A DNA stretch of 64,000 nt from Palsa-1392 sp963819975 (GTDB lineage Bacteria; Verrucomicrobiota; Verrucomicrobiia; Chthoniobacterales; UBA10450): positions 1 to 64,000 of the forward strand of contig CAWFYE010000003.1 of NCBI GenBank assembly GCA_963819975.1, written 5' to 3'. The notes beneath the pieces are model-generated. The model saw only the letters and a program-made list of their open reading frames with translations, was not told the DNA's origin and made no database searches. Shown piece after piece: positions 1 through 7,894 of the stretch; positions within the stretch are counted from its first letter, which is position 1; every line of letters begins with the position of its first letter. A program made the position numbers and the translations under genes.

Positions 1-12
1 CTATCGCACGCC

Positions 13-363
13 ATGCCTGATACCGCCGATGATCTAGCAGGTGAGTGGCGCAAGAGCACCGAAGGCGACGTCGGTGCCGGGTGGAGCCGCCTTGACGATG
101 CCGCGCGCGAAGAGCCAGAAGTCGCGTTCGCCGCGATCAGGCGAGCGGTCGAGTTCGAGCTTACGCATGAGCAGCTCTCGGTGCTTGCAGCAGGCCCGCT
201 TGAAGTTCTGCTTTCGGAGCACGGCCCCGACTTTATCGAGCGCGTGGAGTCCGAGGCGGCGCAGAACGCGCGCTTCAACTATCTTTTGGGTGGCGTTTGG
301 CGCCTTGGCATGACAGACGATGTTTGGTCACGCGTTCAGAAGGCGCGTCGAGAGACATGGTGA
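13..363 (+). CDS. DUF6869-like hypothetical protein in an integron-type cassette
   Basis: A 116-residue acidic soluble protein with no signal peptide or membrane segment. The C-terminal half (about residues 60-116: GPLEVLLSEHGPDFIERVE, then a LLGGVWRLGM stretch and DDVWSRVQ) resembles the DUF6869 family as I remember it; no function is known for that family. The gene is followed 7 bp after its stop codon by an attC-like inverted repeat, and the next ORF has the same orientation, the usual layout of a gene cassette. The ATG lies 13 bp from the window edge, so a more upstream start cannot be excluded. The family call is a recollection, not a search result. Confidence 0.7.
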   Translation: MPDTADDLAGEWRKSTEGDVGAGWSRLDDAAREEPEVAFAAIRRAVEFELTHEQLSVLAAGPLEVLLSEHGPDFIERVESEAAQNARFNYLLGGVWRLGMTDDVWSRVQKARRETW

Positions 364-370
364 GCCACGC

Positions 371-496
371 ATCTAACCGGGCGACGATGGAGCTGACCGA
401 GACCCCGCGGACCACCTCGTTTTCCATGGCTTCAACCCTTTCACCCGCTGCCGAGCGCGCCCTCGGTCTCGGCAGCTCATCTTGTTCTCGTTAGAT
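371..496 (+). repeat. attC-like recombination site, cassette 1/cassette 2 junction
   Basis: The outer boxes are ATCTAAC (371-377, fits R'' consensus RYYYAAC) and GTTAGAT (490-496, fits R' consensus GTTRRRY); they are exact reverse complements. Inside them, 386-404 pairs with 465-481 over 17 bp, leaving two unpaired bases (G near 390 and A near 396) on one arm. Unpaired extrahelical bases in an otherwise perfect stem are a hallmark of integron attC sites. The loop of about 60 bp is within the range of larger attC sites. No integrase gene is visible in the window. Confidence 0.7.
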
Positions 497-505
497 GTCA
501 GCCAC

Positions 506-829
506 ATGTCATCCAGGGCCAAAGTTTCATTGCTCTTGGGGATCACCGCATTTGCTATTGCTTTGTGGGGAGCACGATGGTTCGTGGATGCTCGCTCCCA
601 GACAGCCGTTTCAAATTGTATAAACGGGTTACGGGAGATAGATGGCGCGGTGCAGCAGTGGGCAGTAGATCATGACGCGACCACCAACGACATACCTACT
701 TGGGAAGATCTCATAGGCCCCGATCGTTACATTCGTGACATGCCTGTTTGTCCGCAGGGTGGTATATATTCCCTTGGGCGAGTCACTGACAGGCCGACTT
801 GTTCATCGGTGGACCGGGACATTCACTAG
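506..829 (+). CDS. Small membrane-anchored pseudopilin-like protein (cassette ORF)
   Basis: About 107 residues from the ATG at 506; an in-frame TTG at 482 would overlap the attC-like site, so the ATG is preferred. An N-terminal hydrophobic segment (about residues 7-24) is followed by a soluble part containing CINGLREIDGAVQQW, then DIPTWEDLIGP and YIRDMPVCPQGGIYS. This pattern is familiar from short type II secretion pseudopilin-like proteins of Verrucomicrobiota and Planctomycetota, where two cysteines bracket the domain. The usual prepilin peptidase cleavage motif is absent, so the name describes resemblance only. It lies between two attC-like sites and is probably a mobile cassette. Confidence 0.7.
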   Translation: MSSRAKVSLLLGITAFAIALWGARWFVDARSQTAVSNCINGLREIDGAVQQWAVDHDATTNDIPTWEDLIGPDRYIRDMPVCPQGGIYSLGRVTDRPTCSSVDRDIH

Positions 830-835
830 AACGAC

Positions 836-956
836 AGCTAACCTGGGCGCTGCAGCGAACCGCCGACCCGCTTGCGACTTACGATGACGGACAACTTGGA
901 CATTCTAAGTGCGATCCACGTCGTGGCCCGGCGGTCGCTGAGCTTGGCCGTAAGAT
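836..956 (+). repeat. attC-like recombination site, cassette 2/cassette 3 junction, degenerate core
   Basis: An imperfect inverted repeat begins 7 bp after the preceding stop codon. Positions 849-865 pair with 929-943 over 15 bp with two unpaired bases (G852 and an A at 858/859), the same architecture as the site at 371-496. The outer boxes are weaker: AGCTAAC at 836-842 and GTAAGAT at 950-956, each with one mismatch to the integron consensus. The site may be decayed or tolerated by the local integrase. Confidence 0.55.
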
Positions 957-997
957 GTCGTGCGCGACAGCGATTCACTCACCGACTTTCAGCAGCG

Positions 998-1255
998 ATG
1001 CGAGAGGAGCTGCGCTCTGCACTGGCCGCCAAAGGGTCGGCGCTTTCAGAACGAACAGTTGCGGGCGAATCGGAGATTTATGTCCGCGCATCAGTTCTGG
1101 GCACCGGCATCGAAGTTTACATTTACGAGGACGAGGCGCAGTTCCACCGAGACGGAAAGCGTGCAGGCGTGTTCGAGCATCAAGACTTCGGCGATTCCGA
1201 TCAGCTTCAGAAGGCTTTTATTTGTGCCGTCCTCGAAGCGGCCGATGACACCTAG
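998..1255 (+). CDS. Hypothetical protein, last ORF of cassette-like array, possibly frameshifted at its start
   Basis: The well-composed part starts at the ATG at 998 (MREELRSALAAKGS) and encodes about 85 acidic residues (GIEVYIYEDEAQFHRDGKR, then FEHQDFGDSDQLQKAF). I do not recognise a family. A second frame just upstream, starting at a GTG near 960, reads RDSDSLTDFQQRCE and would join smoothly to EELRSALAAKG if a repeated AG at about 1003-1006 were removed. The original gene may therefore have begun at 960, directly after the attC-like site, and carries a 2-nt insertion. No attC-like site was found after its stop. Confidence 0.5.
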   Translation: MREELRSALAAKGSALSERTVAGESEIYVRASVLGTGIEVYIYEDEAQFHRDGKRAGVFEHQDFGDSDQLQKAFICAVLEAADDT

Positions 1256-1338
1256 GCTCGACTTTGTAGTGCATCATTTGCTAGGACTGAAGGAAGCATT
1301 GATTGGGTGTTTTGTATCCATGTCTTTTTCTCGGTCGG

Positions 1339-1600
1339 TTATTGAGTTGCTCCGATTAGGTCGCATTTGCTTTGGGTGATTCGGGCCAGTGTTTGTCCTT
1401 TGGGAAGATACTGTCGGAGGAGGCCGTTGGTGTTCTCGTTGGTCCCGCGTTCCTAGCTGTGATGGGGCGTGGCGAAGTAGAACTTGACCGGGCTGAGCGC
1501 TTCCACTTCCCCGTACCAGTGGAACTCAATTCCGTTGTCCGCCGTGATGCTGCGCATCCGCCCCGGATGACGCCCCATTAGGCCGCGCAAGCGCGGTTGC
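1339..1600 (-). pseudogene. IS30-family transposase C-terminal relic
   Basis: Reading the minus strand from about 1600 gives MRSITADNGIEFHWYGEVE, then KFYFATPHHS, a TAG stop, ERGTNENTNGLLRQYLPKG and ITQSKCDLIGATQ before a TAA at 1339-1341. TADNG, FATPHHSWERGTNENTNGLLRQY and the following segment are the conserved DDE-domain end of IS30-type transposases. The tryptophan codon of SWERG has become a stop. The N-terminal helix-turn-helix half and the terminal C-tail are missing and no terminal inverted repeats were identified, so this is a dead fragment. Confidence 0.8.
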
Positions 1601-1639
1601 TTTCGGCCGCGGTGCGCGCTTGGGATCTCCGCCGGCTTC

Positions 1640-1968
1640 AGCCTTACCAAGCGCAACGCCGCCACTCGGGCGGCGGCTTAGCTGGCTGATTTGCTCGTTT
1701 AGTCGCGCGACTTCACTGAGATCGCCGGCGACGGGCGATCGCACCCCGCGCTGCGCGATGGCGTGAATGACTTCCTCGGTCGGCATGTTTCCCACCAGCT
1801 GATCCTGGGCAAAAGGGCAGCCCCCAAGTCCGGCGCGCGTGGCTGTGCAGGTGGACGCCGATCTCATGGTCGCCCGCTCCGGCGATCACTGCTGTCACGA
1901 CTTTTCGGATCAAATTTGCGTCGGCGACGCCAACCGTATCTGCCAGAGAGATCGAGCCGACTTCGCGG
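1640..1968 (-). pseudogene. Hydroxymethylglutaryl-CoA lyase-like relic, truncated and frameshifted
   Basis: The minus strand from about 1968 reads REVGSISLADTVGVADANL and GAGDHEIGVHLHS, then after a frameshift near 1825 AGLGGCPFAQDQLVGNMPT and EEVIHAIAQRG. ADT(V)G, the metal-binding HLHS and the GLGGCPFA cysteine loop are signature parts of the HMGL-like TIM barrel of HMG-CoA lyase (leucine and ketone-body catabolism). The N-terminal half is absent and the end runs into the IS30 relic. It is non-functional as it stands. Confidence 0.7.
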
Positions 1969-2017
1969 GGTAGACGGGGTCAGAGCACTATCGACACAAG
2001 AATTGGGTGCGGGATTG

Positions 2018-3358
2018 CTACAGACTGCCCAGCGCCTGATCCAGGACTTCGAGGATGAAGTCGGCGTCCTGCTGATGGATGCACATCGGGGGCGAGAAGC
2101 GGATGGTTTGGCCTTGCAGGCCGCCTTTGCCTAACAACAGGCCCATGTCGCGGCAGGTCTCGAGGACTTGGGCGCATTCTGCCTTGGCCGGCTCTTTGGT
2201 GGCGCGATCTTTGACCAGCTCGATGCCGAGCATGAGGCCTTTGCCGCGCGCGTCGCCGATGATGTTGTGCTTTTCCTTCAGGCGCTGCAGGCCGGCGGCA
2301 ATGTGGTTGCCCATATTAAGCGAATTGGCCTGCAGCTTTTCGCGCTCGATGATTTCGAGGACGGCTTTGCCCTGGGCGGAGACGACCGGGTTGCCCCCGA
2401 AGGTGTTGAAATGAATCCGCTGCGAAAGCGCGGCCGCAATCTTCGGCGTGGTCACGACTGCGCCTAACGGACAGCCGTTCCCGATTCCTTTCGCCATGCA
2501 GACGATATCGGGGATGACGCCCTGCGTTTCAAAGCCCCAGTAATGCGTGCCGGTGCGGCCGAAGCCGGATTGCACTTCGTCTGCGATGCAGACCCCGCCC
2601 GCGGCGCGGACATGTTCGTAAGCGTGTTTCAGGTATCCATCCGGAAAGACGACGCAGCCGCCCACGCCCTGGATCGATTCCGCGATGAAGCCGGCGATCT
2701 GGCCCGGGGTCGCGTATTCGATCAGGTTCTTCACGTCGGCGGCGTAGTTTTTGCCGGCATCGGGATTGTCGTGGCCCCAGATGCCGCGATAGGGATCGGG
2801 CGTGATCGAGTGATGCACGCCAAAGCTGTGCGGGACGTTGAATTTCCAGGTGGAGTGCGCGGTCAGGCCCATGCCGGAGGCGTTCCCGCCGTGGTAGGCG
2901 TTGCGGAGCGCGATCATGTCGTAGTTGCCGGTGTAGGCGCGCGCCATCAGCATCGCGAGATCGTTCGCTTCCGAGCCGGAGTTGACGAAATAGCAGACCT
3001 TGAGGTCGCCCGGCATCTTGGAGGCCATCTTCTCGGCGTACTCGGCGATGTTCGGGTGTAGATAGATTGTGGTCGAATGCTGGAGCAGCTCGTTCTGTTT
3101 CCGGGCCGCTTCCACGACGTCGGGATGGCAATGCCCGACGCTGATCGTGACGATGCCGCCGAGGGCGTCGAGATAGCGCCGGCCGCTCTCGTCCCAGACG
3201 TACTGCATTCTGCCTTCCACGAGAGTGAGCGGCTTTTTGTAGTAGAGGAAGATTCCCGGATTCAGAAATTCTTTGCGCAGACGCAGGATCTCATCGGGCG
3301 ACGGGCCGTGGTAGGGCTGCGGTTTGTGGTCGAAGGGCGGCAGTTCAGGTTTTTGCAT
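2018..3358 (-). CDS. Class III PLP-dependent aminotransferase (AGXT2 / beta-alanine:pyruvate type)
   Basis: A 446-residue fold-type I aminotransferase, normal length for the class. The PLP lysine is K290 in CMAKGIGNG, preceded by the cofactor aspartate in ADEVQSGFGRTG; VNSGSEAND and the HFNTFGGNP loop are also typical. The closest resemblance I can recall is alanine-glyoxylate aminotransferase 2, which also acts on beta-alanine and 3-aminoisobutyrate. The start is the ATG at 3358; the open frame continues upstream, but that part overlaps the permease gene and has unnatural composition. It begins 13 bp after the permease stop, so both are probably co-transcribed. Uptake and transamination together suggest pyrimidine or related nitrogen catabolism, which is an inference. 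Confidence 0.9.
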   Translation of the reverse strand: MQKPELPPFDHKPQPYHGPSPDEILRLRKEFLNPGIFLYYKKPLTLVEGRMQYVWDESGRRYLDALGGIVTISVGHCHPDVVEAARKQNELLQHSTTIYLHPNIAEYAEKMASKMPGDLKVCYFVNSGSEANDLAMLMARAYTGNYDMIALRNAYHGGNASGMGLTAHSTWKFNVPHSFGVHHSITPDPYRGIWGHDNPDAGKNYAADVKNLIEYATPGQIAGFIAESIQGVGGCVVFPDGYLKHAYEHVRAAGGVCIADEVQSGFGRTGTHYWGFETQGVIPDIVCMAKGIGNGCPLGAVVTTPKIAAALSQRIHFNTFGGNPVVSAQGKAVLEIIEREKLQANSLNMGNHIAAGLQRLKEKHNIIGDARGKGLMLGIELVKDRATKEPAKAECAQVLETCRDMGLLLGKGGLQGQTIRFSPPMCIHQQDADFILEVLDQALGSL

Positions 3359-3371
3359 AAAGGTAGAGTCG

Positions 3372-4874
3372 TTAGGCGCGGTCGGGTGCGATCTTTCGTC
3401 CCGCGAGGTAGAAGACGAAGGCCAGCCCGAAGCCGACGAACCAGGCATAATGATAGATGGAAAGGAAGATCGGCGCGACCGAAGTCTGTGGCAGCACTTT
3501 GATGGTGGCGAGGAACCCGGGAATGTTCGGCAGGACCGCCAGCACAAGAGCCGCGATCGCGACTCCGCTAAAGCCGCCGCTGTAGCGATAGCGGCCGTGT
3601 GGTTGATAGAGATCGTTCACGTCGAGCTGGCGTTTCCGATAAACAAAATAGTCGGCGATCATGATCCCGCCGATCGGGCCTAACAATGCGCTGTAACCGA
3701 TCAGCCAGGTGAAAATGTAACCGCTCGGGTCGGCGTAAAGTTTCCAGGGAAACATGAGTATGCCGATGATGCCGGTCATGATGCCGCCGGTTTTGAAGCT
3801 GATCAGGCGCGGCGCGAGGTTGGCGAAATCGTTCGCGGGCGAGACGACATTGGCCGCGATGTTGGTCGAGAGGGTGGCGATGGTAAGGGTGACGAGCGCG
3901 AGGACGGCGAGGACCGGGCTTTGGAAGCGCTCCATCAGCTGGACCGGATCCCAGATCGCTTTGCCGAACACGACCACCGTCGCGCTCGTCACAGCCACGC
4001 CGATGAAGGTGTAAAAGGTCATGGAAAGCGGCAAGCCGAGCGCCTGGCCCACGATCTGGTCGCGCTGCGATTTCGCGAAGCGCGAGAAATCGGGAATGTT
4101 GAGCGAGAGCGTGGCCCAATAGCCGACCATCGCGGTCAGCCCGGCCGTGAAAACGGGCCAGAATTCGCCTAACGAGTGAAACTTCGAAGGCTCGGCGAGG
4201 ATTGGTCCCCAGCCCTTGGCCGCGACCACCGCCCAGGCGAGCAAACCGACGCCGGTCAGGATGAGGAAGGGCGCGGCGAAAACCTCGAGCCATTTGATCG
4301 AGTCCATGCCCCTGACGATGACGAAAATGTTGATCGCCCAGAAGAGGAGGAAGCAGAAAAATTCGCCGCCCGAGATTCCGATGACGGGCAGCGCGGTCTT
4401 TAATGCCGGATTAAACCCGAAGACAATCGCCGCCATCGCGTAGATGGCCGCGCCGCCGATCCACGTCTGGATGCCAAACCAGCCGCAGGCGACGAGCGCG
4501 CGCATGAGCGCGGGGATATTCGAGCCACGCGTGCCGAAGGAAGCGCGAATCAGCACGGGGAAGGGGATGCCGTAAGCCGTGCCGGGATGCGCATTCAGGG
4601 TCATCGGGATGAGCACGATCAGGTTGCCGAGAAAAATCGTGAGCACGGCCTGTTTCCAGTTCATGCCCTGCTCGATCAGGCTGCTTGCGAGCGTGTAGGT
4701 CGTGATGCAAATCGCCATCCCGACCCAGAGCGCGGCGATGCTCCACATCGACCAGGTGCGTCCGCTTGGCGGGACAGGCGCGAGATCGTCATTGATCAGC
4801 GCACTCGATTCGAGCATCGGAATCCGGGGGTCGGTCGTCGGCGGCGCGGGCGGTCGAGTCATGCGGGGGCGCAT
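3372..4874 (-). CDS. NCS1-family nucleobase/allantoin permease
   Basis: A 500-residue inner-membrane symporter with about twelve hydrophobic segments. The N-terminal region WSMWSIAALWVGMAI, the NAHPGTAYGIPFPV loop and SFGTRGSNIPALMRA are characteristic of NCS1 transporters for cytosine, uracil, allantoin, hydantoins and similar heterocycles; substrate cannot be read from sequence. Alternative starts exist at residues 5 and 20. The stop codon TAA lies inside a copy of the repeated word GCCTAACGA (3369-3377, reverse orientation). The aminotransferase gene follows after 13 bp in the same direction. Confidence 0.9.
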   Translation of the reverse strand: MRPRMTRPPAPPTTDPRIPMLESSALINDDLAPVPPSGRTWSMWSIAALWVGMAICITTYTLASSLIEQGMNWKQAVLTIFLGNLIVLIPMTLNAHPGTAYGIPFPVLIRASFGTRGSNIPALMRALVACGWFGIQTWIGGAAIYAMAAIVFGFNPALKTALPVIGISGGEFFCFLLFWAINIFVIVRGMDSIKWLEVFAAPFLILTGVGLLAWAVVAAKGWGPILAEPSKFHSLGEFWPVFTAGLTAMVGYWATLSLNIPDFSRFAKSQRDQIVGQALGLPLSMTFYTFIGVAVTSATVVVFGKAIWDPVQLMERFQSPVLAVLALVTLTIATLSTNIAANVVSPANDFANLAPRLISFKTGGIMTGIIGILMFPWKLYADPSGYIFTWLIGYSALLGPIGGIMIADYFVYRKRQLDVNDLYQPHGRYRYSGGFSGVAIAALVLAVLPNIPGFLATIKVLPQTSVAPIFLSIYHYAWFVGFGLAFVFYLAGRKIAPDRA

Positions 4875-4935
4875 CCTGCCAGCGAAGCGGCTTGCAAGTC
4901 CAGCGATTCCTTGCGCTGTCCCGCGCCGCCAGATT

Positions 4936-5235
4936 TTAGGAAACAGCGAAACCGAGGCCGAGCTCTTCTGTGCCGTCCAAGGTTATCGGAGGAGTCTGCG
5001 CCACGCCGTGCGGATACCACTCCTGCGGCGAGCCCGCGCAGCCGGAGGTTGGGCAATGCAGGTGATACTCGCCCTTTCCGTCCTGCCAGACGTCGATCAT
5101 CCGTCCGGTGATAATCTTCTCGCAGCGCGCGCACAATCGGGTGTCATCCAGCGACCGCCATTTGCGTGAATCGGACTGCTGGAGCGCGAAGAGTTTCTCG
5201 TCGAGCGGAATGTGCCTGTTCTTCGTCGTCCCCAT
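4936..5235 (-). CDS. Small cysteine-rich (zinc-ribbon-like) hypothetical protein
   Basis: A 99-residue protein from the ATG at 5235. Two cysteine pairs, LCARCEKIITGR and LHCPTSGCAGSP, can form a four-cysteine metal site; between them is a short beta-rich segment (MIDVWQDGKGEYHLHC). The rest is polar. The family seems to recur in Verrucomicrobiota, but no function is known to me. The reading frame continues upstream without natural composition, so the first methionine after that stretch was chosen. Confidence 0.75.
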   Translation of the reverse strand: MGTTKNRHIPLDEKLFALQQSDSRKWRSLDDTRLCARCEKIITGRMIDVWQDGKGEYHLHCPTSGCAGSPQEWYPHGVAQTPPITLDGTEELGLGFAVS

Positions 5236-5342
5236 GTCCAAACTAAATTCGTTTGGCCCTTTCAATTGGACGCCTCGACCCGAAGGATCGGGGGTTGGCG
5301 TCGGGCGCCCCGCGGCCATCAACCGCAGCGACGACTCGGAAT

Positions 5343-5987
5343 TCAATGCGTTCCCGACTCGGCTCGCGCTTCGATCTGCTCCACGGTCGGCTCTGTCTGT
5401 CGAATCCAATCCCGCGCCCCTTGGATTTGCTGCTGGGCCGCGACCGTCACTGGCGGCTTGGGCAAGGCCCGGGCCACGAGTTTCCCGTGCATCTTCACCG
5501 GCTTGGCGCGCTTGACCGAGAAATCCCAGTGCCAGCCGAAACGCAAGAGCGCGTAGTACATCGTCTTGGCCTCAATCGCGCCGACCCCGCTGCAGCGCAT
5601 CGCGTCGTAGAACATTCGGTCGCACTCTCGCGGCGGGCGATTCTGGATTGTGTAAGCAACGTCGTGCAAGACGGAGGCGTTCCGATATTTCCCCTCAAAC
5701 GGTCCGCCCATCAGCGTCCAGAGCGGGCGCGGAATCGACGCTCCATCGACTACCGTCCCGGCCGGCGCGACCCAGACCGTGCCGTTCGGATCGGTATAGC
5801 GAAACTCGCGCAGGAGCGTCATGCTTCGGCCGTCGGAATTCCATTGCGTGACGGGCAGGCCGGAAAAATAACCCCACGGATGATCCTGGGTCGCGGCCTC
5901 ACGCCAATGGGCTGGCGGCGGAGAGGCGCAGGCCGGCAAAACAGTCGCGGCCAGAACGGCGCTAAAAATTTGTCTCCACTTCTTCAT
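5343..5987 (-). CDS. DUF1353-family lipoprotein
   Basis: 214 residues from the ATG at 5987. The N-terminus MKKWRQIFSAVLAATVLPAC is a lipoprotein signal with a lipobox (L-P-A-C). The mature part contains TVVDGASIPRPLWTLMG and GKYRNASVLHDVAYT, the conserved core of DUF1353, a domain also found in phage-encoded proteins and thought to resemble cysteine peptidases or endolysin-associated proteins; activity is not established. A basic C-terminal tail follows (KRAKPVKMHGKLVARALPK). The gene is divergent from the TMEM175-like gene. Confidence 0.85.
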   Translation of the reverse strand: MKKWRQIFSAVLAATVLPACASPPPAHWREAATQDHPWGYFSGLPVTQWNSDGRSMTLLREFRYTDPNGTVWVAPAGTVVDGASIPRPLWTLMGGPFEGKYRNASVLHDVAYTIQNRPPRECDRMFYDAMRCSGVGAIEAKTMYYALLRFGWHWDFSVKRAKPVKMHGKLVARALPKPPVTVAAQQQIQGARDWIRQTEPTVEQIEARAESGTH

Positions 5988-6123
5988 TGGAATCCCTAGA
6001 GGATTCGCATTTGTCCAGCGGGCGCAACTCCAGGGGGCGCAACTTTGGGTGAAGGAGCCGACGACGTCTGGCGATCCCTCCAGAATTGCCAACTGCGCGG
6101 CACTGTGGCATCACGATGGCGCG

Positions 6124-6864
6124 ATGACCGAGCGCGACGAAGAGATCACGACCGCGTTGCCGCCTGATCTCGGCGCGCTCCCTCGGCTCCGGGGTTTTCG
6201 CCTCCGCGGGATCGAGATGACGCGGCTCGAGGCTTTTGTCGATGCGGCCTTTGCCTTTGCCGTCACCATGCTCGTGATCGCGGGGCAGGAGGTGCCGAAC
6301 GATATCGTGGCACTCCTCAAGGCCTTCAAGGATGTGCCGGCGTTTGCCGCTTCGGTCGCCGTCCTGGCCATTTTCTGGCGGGGCCACTGGCTCTGGAGCC
6401 GGCGCTTCGGCCTTGAGGATCTTTTCTCCATCTGGGTCAGTTGGGCGCTCATTCTTACCATGCTGGTTTATGTCTATCCGCTAAAGCTGGTTTTCGGCGG
6501 GATGTTTTACGCCCTCAGCGGTGGTCAATTTGGGATCCCGCTGGTTGTGGAAACCATCGGCCAGGGGCGCGCGCTCTTCGCGGTTTACGCCGTCGGGTTC
6601 AGCGCGCTTTCCTTTGAGATTTTGCTTTTGAATTGGCATGCCCGGCGGGTCCGCGCCCCGCTGCAGCTCAACGAGCGCGAGGAGCGCTTGACGCGCGACG
6701 AATTATTCGGCTGGAGTGTTCCTCTTGGCGTTGGCCTCGCCTCCTTCCTCCTCGCCCTCACCATGCCGCCGGGCCGGATCGCCTGGAGTGGCTGGATCTA
6801 CTTTTCACTTCCGATTTTGCTCCGGCTGCAACTTTGGAGGAGACGTCGAAAACGCCCAACCTAA
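6124..6864 (+). CDS. TMEM175/DUF1211-like membrane protein
   Basis: 246 residues from the ATG at 6124. RLEAFVDAAFAFAVTMLVI in the first membrane helix is the FS(F/D)-like signature of the TMEM175 family (potassium-channel-related proteins), followed by FWRGHWLWSRRFGLEDLF in the next loop. About six membrane segments are visible. Bacterial TMEM175 proteins form K+-leak channels, but many DUF1211 members are uncharacterised. The final codons, ACC-TAA, are part of a CCTAACGA word. An upstream ATG at 6049 is in frame but would overlap the promoter side of the divergent lipoprotein gene. Confidence 0.8.
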   Translation: MTERDEEITTALPPDLGALPRLRGFRLRGIEMTRLEAFVDAAFAFAVTMLVIAGQEVPNDIVALLKAFKDVPAFAASVAVLAIFWRGHWLWSRRFGLEDLFSIWVSWALILTMLVYVYPLKLVFGGMFYALSGGQFGIPLVVETIGQGRALFAVYAVGFSALSFEILLLNWHARRVRAPLQLNEREERLTRDELFGWSVPLGVGLASFLLALTMPPGRIAWSGWIYFSLPILLRLQLWRRRRKRPT

Positions 6865-6869
6865 CGAGA

Positions 6870-7142
6870 TCAGCCCCGTGCCGGCCGCCAGACGATCACC
6901 GGATTAGCGCCCATCGCTTTCGCCGGCCGCCAACCTTCCGGTGCCGCCTCGACCCGTTCCCAGCCGAGACATTCGATTCGATTTTGCGAGACACCGGGCA
7001 CGACCACGTTGGCCCATTCGCCGCGTACCACGTGCACCACTTTTTCCGAGGGAATGCCAGGCGCGATTATCTCCGCGACCGCCGGCCGCGGCTCGCCGTT
7101 GACCTTCATCTGGAAAGCAAACAAACCGATTACGTTGCCCAC
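6870..7142 (-). CDS. Hypothetical protein
   Basis: 90 residues, no signal peptide or membrane helix. The composition is natural (VNGEPRPAVAEIIAPGIPSE, VVRGEWANVVVPGVSQNRIE) and beta-rich, unlike the two frames opposite it. No family recognised. It is convergent with the TMEM175-like gene, with 5 bp between the stops. Confidence 0.6.
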   Translation of the reverse strand: MGNVIGLFAFQMKVNGEPRPAVAEIIAPGIPSEKVVHVVRGEWANVVVPGVSQNRIECLGWERVEAAPEGWRPAKAMGANPVIVWRPARG

Positions 7143-7264
7143 AGCGCCATCCTTCGCCTGCCGAGCCGGAACCTGTCAACAAGTGCGGTCATCGATTTCG
7201 GCCCGCTTCGCCGCGTGCCTGAATTTTATCGAATAGTCAGCGCCGGTCCTCCGTCTGCTTAACG

Positions 7265-7480
7265 ATGGAAGACTCGTTTTCACTCGACGCCGCGACCGCT
7301 GACAATAGTCCGAACCCGGACGCGCCCGGGCACCTGCCGAGGCGAAACGGTCGCGCGAAGGTGAAAACCACTCCTGACGCGGAAGAGTTGGGTCCAAGCC
7401 CCGGCACCTTGGCCCGGACGAAAAAACTCATCGGAGCCGCGATCAAAGTCTGGGAATTGAAGCGAGGAGTCCGGGACTAG
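7265..7480 (+). CDS. Hypothetical small protein, low certainty
   Basis: 71 residues; the first 45 are polar and disordered, and the end (TLARTKKLIGAAIKVWELKRGVRD) could be an amphipathic helix. There is no clear ribosome binding site and an open frame of similar length lies opposite it. It is kept because its amino-acid balance is better than that of the opposing frame. Confidence 0.4.
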   Translation: MEDSFSLDAATADNSPNPDAPGHLPRRNGRAKVKTTPDAEELGPSPGTLARTKKLIGAAIKVWELKRGVRD

Positions 7481-7486
7481 CCCGCG

Positions 7487-7768
7487 TTATCTTTTCACCT
7501 GCCAGATGGTGAAGCCTTTCGGGAGGCCTGGGATCGACATCGGCGTATCTCTAAAAAGCTCAAACTCTTCCCGCTCGACCTCAAAGACATTTGCCGGGCT
7601 CAGAACGGCGTTTGGTTCTCCGCCGGCTTCAGCCACGATCGCCCGTGCGATCTTTTCGTCGATCACGGGATCGGCCGTGCTGCCACTGCCATCGCTGACC
7701 ACGAAACCTATCCCGACCTCTGCGGCATAGACATCTCCGATAAAATATCTCGAGGGGTTCTGGGCCAT
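7487..7768 (-). CDS. Hypothetical protein
   Basis: 93 residues, acidic, soluble. VYAAEVGIGFVVSDGSGSTA, DEKIARAIVAEAGG and VEREEFELFRDTPMSIPGLP have natural composition. No family recognised. It is convergent with the small ORF ending at 7480, and divergent from the permease gene at 7895. Confidence 0.6.
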   Translation of the reverse strand: MAQNPSRYFIGDVYAAEVGIGFVVSDGSGSTADPVIDEKIARAIVAEAGGEPNAVLSPANVFEVEREEFELFRDTPMSIPGLPKGFTIWQVKR

Positions 7769-7894
7769 GGCACTTCAGACTAGCCAGATGCGACCAAATT
7801 TTGAAAGCAAAAAATGAGGCCGATCTCGCCTAACGAAGCGTCGTAACGTCCCTTGCCCCGAATGGTTTGGGTAGTGTGCTAAGATATCCGCGTT

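Noticed and set aside
7853..7885. Sigma-70-like promoter TTGCCC / TAAGAT before the AtoE gene
   Set aside because: The spacing is about 21 bp, too long for a standard promoter, and both boxes are weak.
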